From: Hordeum vulgare subsp. vulgare
Lineage: Eukaryota; Streptophyta; Magnoliopsida; Poales; Poaceae
Assembly (NCBI RefSeq): GCF_904849725.1
Contig: NC_058521.1
Span: forward strand, 99,620,244 to 99,684,243
DNA length: 64,000 nucleotides
Direction: 5' to 3'
Made by a program: the position numbers and the translations under genes. Under the pieces are notes generated by a model. It was not told where the DNA came from and did not search any database. It saw nothing but the letters and a program-made list of their open reading frames with translations. Of the stretch, positions 60,031 through 64,000 are shown piece by piece; positions within the stretch are counted from its first letter, which is position 1, and each line of letters begins with the position of its first letter.

Positions 60031-62095
60031 ATGAATGAAAACACTGTGACTTCTCGAATACTAATAATAATGATTTTATTAGCTCTCCGATTGCTCCCGC
60101 CACTAGTGTGGAGTCATACGAAATCAATGCCGCTTTGCTGAATCTTGTTATGAAAGAAAATTCTCCGGCCTTCCTAGTGAAGATGTCGCATCCCATCTTA
60201 ATACCTTCATTGAGCTTTGCGATATGCAAAAGAAGAAAGATGTGGATAATGATGTTATTAAATTGAAGCTTTTTCCTTTCTCGTTGCGAGATCGTGCAAA
60301 AACTTGGTTTTCGTCTTTGCCCAAAATAGTATCGATTCTTGGGATAAGTGCAAAGATGGTTATATATCCAAGTATTTTCCGCCGGCTAAGATTATCTCTC
60401 TCCGTAATGATATCATGAATTTCAAGCAACTTGATCATGAACATGTTGCACAATCTTGGGAGAGAATGAAATTGATGATTAGAAATTGTCCCGCTCATGG
60501 CTTGAGTCTTTGGATGATTATACAAATCTTCTACGCTGGCTTGAATTTCGCTTCTAGAAATATCTTGGACTCCGCCTCAGGTGGAACGTTCATGGAAATC
60601 ACGTCAGGAGAAGCCACAAAACTCCTAGACAATATCATGACGAACTACTCTTAGTGGCACACTGAAAGGTCACCTACGAGTAAGAAGGTACATGATATTG
60701 AAGAAATTAACTCATTGAGTGCTAAGATGGATGAGTTAATGAATTTGGTTGCTAGTAGAAGTGCTCCTTTAGATCCTAATGATATGCCCTTGTATTCTTT
60801 GATTGAGAGTAGCAACGCTAGCTTGGACGTTAATTTTGTTGGTAGGAATAATTTTGGGAACAACAATTCTTTTAGAGGAAACTATGTTCCTAGGCCTTTT
60901 CCTAGTAACTCCTCTAATAACTTTGGCAACTCCTACAACAATACTCATGGAAATTACAATAGATTACCCTCTGATCTAGAGAGTAATATCAAAGAGTTTA
61001 TCAACTCGCAAAAGATTTTCAATGCGTCCATAGAGGAAAAACTACTCAAAATTGACGATTTGGCTAAGAGAGATGATAGAATGTCTAGTGATATTGATGC
61101 TTTGAAAGTTAGATGTTCTACTCCCAAGATCAATATGGATGAAACTTTGAAAGCTATGCGTGTTTCCATGATTGAGAGCAAAGAAAGAACCGCCCAAATT
61201 CGTGCTAGACATGAATGGCTTAAAAAGGCGTGTTCTCGTGATAAGAATCACGAAGATCTTAAAGTGCTTGGTGTGACTCCCATTGAATCTTTCTTTTCTT
61301 GTGACAAACCTAATGATTATGGGGCTGGATATGAATCCACTTTGGTTGCAAAGCGCCCCAATGATTCTGAGTCCATCTATCTTGATGCTAAAAGCATTGA
61401 AAGTGGAGTAGAAGATATTAAAGCTTTGAGTAGTAATGTAATTACTACCATGGATTTCAAGGAATTCAATTATGATAGTTTCTCCTTGATTGAATGCATT
61501 TTCTTGATGCAATCCATGTTAAACTCTCCACACGCTTATAGCCAAAACAAGGCCTTTACCTATCATATCGTCGAAGCTATGATAAAATCTCTTGAAGAGA
61601 AACTTGAATTGGAAGTCTATATCCCTAGAAAGCTTCATGATGAGTGGGAACCTACTTTAAAAATCAAAATAAAAAACTATGAATGCAATGCTTTGTGTGA
61701 TTTGGGTGCTAGTGTTTCTGTGATTCCAAAGTCTTTATGTGATGTTCTGGGTTTTAATGAGATTGAAGAGTGTTCTCTTAATTAGCATCGCGGATTCTAC
61801 TGTTAAGAAACCCATGGGAAGGATCAATGATGTTCTTATTATTTCAAATAGGAACTATGTACCCGTGGATTTCATTGTGCTTGACATTGATTGCAATCCT
61901 ACATGCCCTATTATTCTTTGTAGACCTTTCCTAAGGACTATCGGTGTTATCATCGATATGAACGAAGGGAATATTAGATTTCAATTTCCTTTAAAGAAGG
62001 GCATGGAACACTTTCCTAGAAAGAAAATAAGATTGCCTTATGAATCTATGATGAGGGACACTTATGGTTTGAGAACCAAAGACTACGATACATGA
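60031..62095 (+). pseudogene. Family-C gag-protease, broken
   Basis: The ATG at 60,031 starts MNENTVTSRI; a frameshift follows within about 30 bases. The gag domain reads KLKLFPFSLRDRAKTWFSSL (about 60,262-60,320) and, in another frame, FKQLDHEHVAQSWERMKLM and YAGLNFASRNILDSASGGTF. TAG at 60,652 ends this frame. The 60,715-61,785 frame continues with an Asn/Phe/Gly-rich linker (NNFGNNNSFRGNY), a coiled helix and an aspartic protease start CDLGASVSVIPKSLC (about 61,697-61,740). A frameshift near 61,780 leads to 61,790-62,095 with IVLDIDCNPTCPIIL and RPFLRTIG, the protease end. No CCHC knuckle is evident. Protease without reverse transcriptase behind it is unusual for an autonomous element. Confidence 0.85.
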
Positions 62096-62361
62096 TCCTT
62101 TAAAGAAGGGCATGGAACACTTTCCTAGCTAAGGGCGTTAAACAATAGCGCTTGTTGGGAGGCAACCCAATGAATTTATCTTTTTTCTTTCTGTTTTGTT
62201 GCGTCCACACCATCATAATTCTGTTGTGATTGTGTTTTGTGTGTTTCTTTTTGTGTTTGAGCCAAGCAAAACCTTTATGACTAGTCTTGGTAATGGTTGT
62301 TTGATCCTGCTGGAAAAAGACAGAAACTTTTCGCTCACAAGATGATTTTTCATTTTTATTC
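62096..62361 (+). other. Family-C 3' spacer
   Basis: Non-coding. It starts with a 32-bp copy (62,097-62,128) of the end of the protease frame (61,988-62,019). It then has the family's gggaggcaaccc text and T-rich sequence up to the insertion of D. Confidence 0.75.
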
Positions 62362-62870
62362 TGTTGGGGATATTATCAGCCATGTGACCCGCCCTAGTTG
62401 GGCCGGGTCACCAAGTGGGCGACTCATACTTTGGCGGTTCAAGCTTTGGCCGAGAAGGCCCAGGAGCTGGATGGCGGTTCAAGATCTACATGGAGGATAA
62501 GTCGACAGGGAGTCCTCCAGTCTTGGAAAGCACGGCGATTTAGAGATTAAAGATATCACGACTTGAGTTATGGCCAGGACTCTTGTAAATCCTAGGGCCT
62601 CAACCTGTATATAAAGGCGAGTCCCTGGAGAGGGGAGGTCGGGTTAGAAATCATCGAGAGCTAGGTCAGGCAAGTTACACCCCCCTTGTAATCGAAACAT
62701 CATCAATACAACACAAAGCAGGACGTAGGCTTTTACTTCCTCACGAGGGGCCGAACCTGGGTAAATCTGAGTCCCGCTTCTAGTCAAACTCCTTTGAGTC
62801 GCCACCAAGGTGCGATGGCTCCATCATTAAGTCCTTTCACTAGGACATCTGCCGTGAGAAAACCACGATA
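62362..62870 (+). repeat. 5' LTR of D
   Basis: Starts TGTTGGGGATATTATCAGCC. It ends ccacgata where G3 has ccacgaca, so the CA end is mutated. 509 bp, as in G3. Confidence 0.9.
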
Positions 62871-62871
62871 G

Positions 62872-62889
62872 TTGGCGCCCACCGTGGGG
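62872..62889 (+). other. Primer binding site of D
   Basis: ttggcgcccaccgtgggg, one base after the LTR. It is the less altered form of the G3 site. Confidence 0.8.
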
Positions 62890-64000
62890 CCTACGCACGG
62901 TGGACTTGAGTTCTCGAAGGGAGCCCTACCAGGGTCAGAGAGCTACTCGGCTGGGCTAATGAACCGGAGCCACCGCGGAAAGTACTACATCAACAACTCG
63001 CTGTGGGGACCGGAGGCCGATTCGATCGAATCTGGCTACAGAGTCCCCTTCGGCAAGGTCAACATCTTCATCGGCATGGTCGGAGCACCCATGCCTCAGT
63101 CGGACATCTTCACTGACACCGTCGAGCCTGCCAGGTATGTCCATCCCGTCGCGCCACAAAGCCTGACGCGCCTTGTTTTCGTCGGCTTCACGCAGGGATC
63201 TGATGAGCCAGAGCGGTCGGCGACTTGGGAGGCCACGCCGGTCAACTCTGACGACGATTCATCCATGGGCGACACAGATTCAATCCAGTCCCTGCATGAA
63301 GGCCGCTGGCGATGGATCCCGAAGTCCTCGACCGGACCCATCGTCAGATCGCCATATACATGGCGGGGGCAACACAGACCCAGCAAAACCCTGCAAGCAA
63401 CAACGAGGCTGGCGGCCCATCCAAAAGCCCAGCTGTGGTCCTAGTGGACCTGTCTGCGGAGATAACGAGGCTCATGGCAACCCCTGTGATGGTAGAAAAC
63501 CAGGGAATGATCAACGCCGAGTTGGCAAATCTGCGAGATGAGATGGCGAAGCTGCGAGATGAGATGCAGAGGCAGAAGCCACCAGGATTGCGACCCAGCA
63601 AGCTCAGATCGCCGCGGAGACGACCCGCTTAAACACCGAGAGCTGGCGACTTGAATGACAGCAACGCGCGTCCGACGCTGTCCATCAGAGGAGGCACCAA
63701 GGGCATTTACCCCCTGATCTGAACCCTACCCGCCTTTTCGACACTCCGCGTACCCCCGGGACGGGAACCGTTCCAGGGGAGGGCCGGCTCAGCCACCAAA
63801 CCCACCGCCTCAGCCAGTTGATGATCTTGTTCCCCGTTTCCAGACGCCTCAGGGCCACTATTCCAACCCCATGGACAGCGTGTTCGCAGCAACTCGCCAC
63901 TTGGAGTCCCTTCCAATTTATGGAAACACCCCGGCTGAAATAGAAGCAAGAAACGCCATTGAGATGTTGAAAATAACGGTGGTCCAGAACGCACAATTCT
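62890..64000 (+). pseudogene. D gag, partial
   Basis: The first frame (to about 63,300) has KYYINNSLWGPEADSIES and VPFGKVNIFIGMVGAP, as in G3. Compared with G3 about 15 bp are missing near 63,305, and the frame shifts. The next piece (63,312-63,632) has MDPEVLDRTHRQIAIYMAG and VLVDLSAEITRLMA with an extra short repeat (rdemaklrdem, about 63,535-63,570). The right end (63,840-64,000) has ESLPIYGNTPAEIEARNAIE and is cut by the window. No clear ATG precedes the conserved start. Confidence 0.85.

Larger units (their letters stand above)
58256..62361 (+). mobile_element. Family-C Gypsy, plus strand: LTR, primer site and gag-protease
   Basis: The LTR starts TGATACGTCTCCAACATATC at 58,256. The primer site is at 59,812-59,829, a gag-protease gene at 60,031-62,095 and a 3' spacer up to 62,361, where element D interrupts it. 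After the protease there is no polymerase; the text goes straight into a non-coding spacer (ctaagggcgttaaacaatag, gggaggcaaccc). That suggests a non-autonomous gag-protease element, although its right end is outside the window. A remnant of the same family lies at 3,700-5,747 in the other orientation. Confidence 0.82.
62362..64000 (+). mobile_element. D: plus-strand Tat-type Gypsy of the G3 family, 5' end
   Basis: The LTR (62,362-62,870), primer site and gag match those of G3 in opposite orientation. Left flank attct (62,357-62,361). It lies in the 3' spacer of the family-C element and runs off the window inside gag. Confidence 0.9.

Noticed and set aside
59932..60141. Membrane-like small protein
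   Set aside because: Frame lies in T-rich leader and the first bases of the frameshifted family-C gag.

Overview
The window is repetitive intergenic DNA from a large grass genome, almost certainly a Triticeae (wheat, Aegilops, rye or barley type). The reasons are LTR-retrotransposons recognisable as Angela/BARE1/WIS-type Copia, a Sukkula-like large retrotransposon derivative (LARD) with ~4.6-4.7 kb LTRs, Tat-type Gypsy elements and a CACTA transposon end carrying the TTTGCCGTC motif. I see no ordinary host gene, no rRNA or tRNA gene and nothing bacterial. Every coding stretch belongs to a mobile element, and all are broken by stops or frameshifts.

Layout. 1-3,699: the 3' end of a plus-strand Tat-type Gypsy element (G1): tandem repeats, a multi-exon antisense ORF (aORF-1), a polypurine tract (PPT) and the 3' LTR. 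G1 sits in 3,700-5,747, a minus-strand Gypsy of family C. 5,748-7,541: a CACTA end with simple and GC-rich repeats. 7,542-9,181: an inverted 3' piece of a LARD LTR. 9,182 to ~11,735: unclassified long-LTR-like DNA with a TATA box. ~11,735-15,556: a minus-strand Tat-type element (G2) with LTR, PPT and antisense aORF-2.

15,557-62,361 is a deep nest. Old Copia A (15,557-58,255) lies in aORF-2. Copia B (16,227-50,575, target duplication gtaac) lies in the 5' LTR of A. The LARD (17,373-42,782, duplication tggag) lies in the 5' LTR of B. A complete minus-strand Tat-type Gypsy, G3 (21,852-35,137, duplication gcaag/gcgag), lies in the first LTR of the LARD. On the right, a plus-strand family-C Gypsy (58,256 onward) broke the 3' LTR of A, and another G3-family element (D, 62,362 onward) broke that one in turn. 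D runs off the window.

How the parts work together: B and G3 carry recognisable gag-pol remains. The LARD and, as far as seen, the family-C element lack polymerase and would have depended on enzymes from other elements. The most interesting shared theme is in G1, G2 and G3. Each has a spliced ORF antisense to gag-pol with its own TATA-like site near the 3' LTR, and its introns hold motifs that copy the element's own PPT, as repeat arrays in G1 and G3. Copia A and B, the LARD and G3 have junctions defined to the base; G1, G2 and the stretch 9,182-11,735 have approximate borders.
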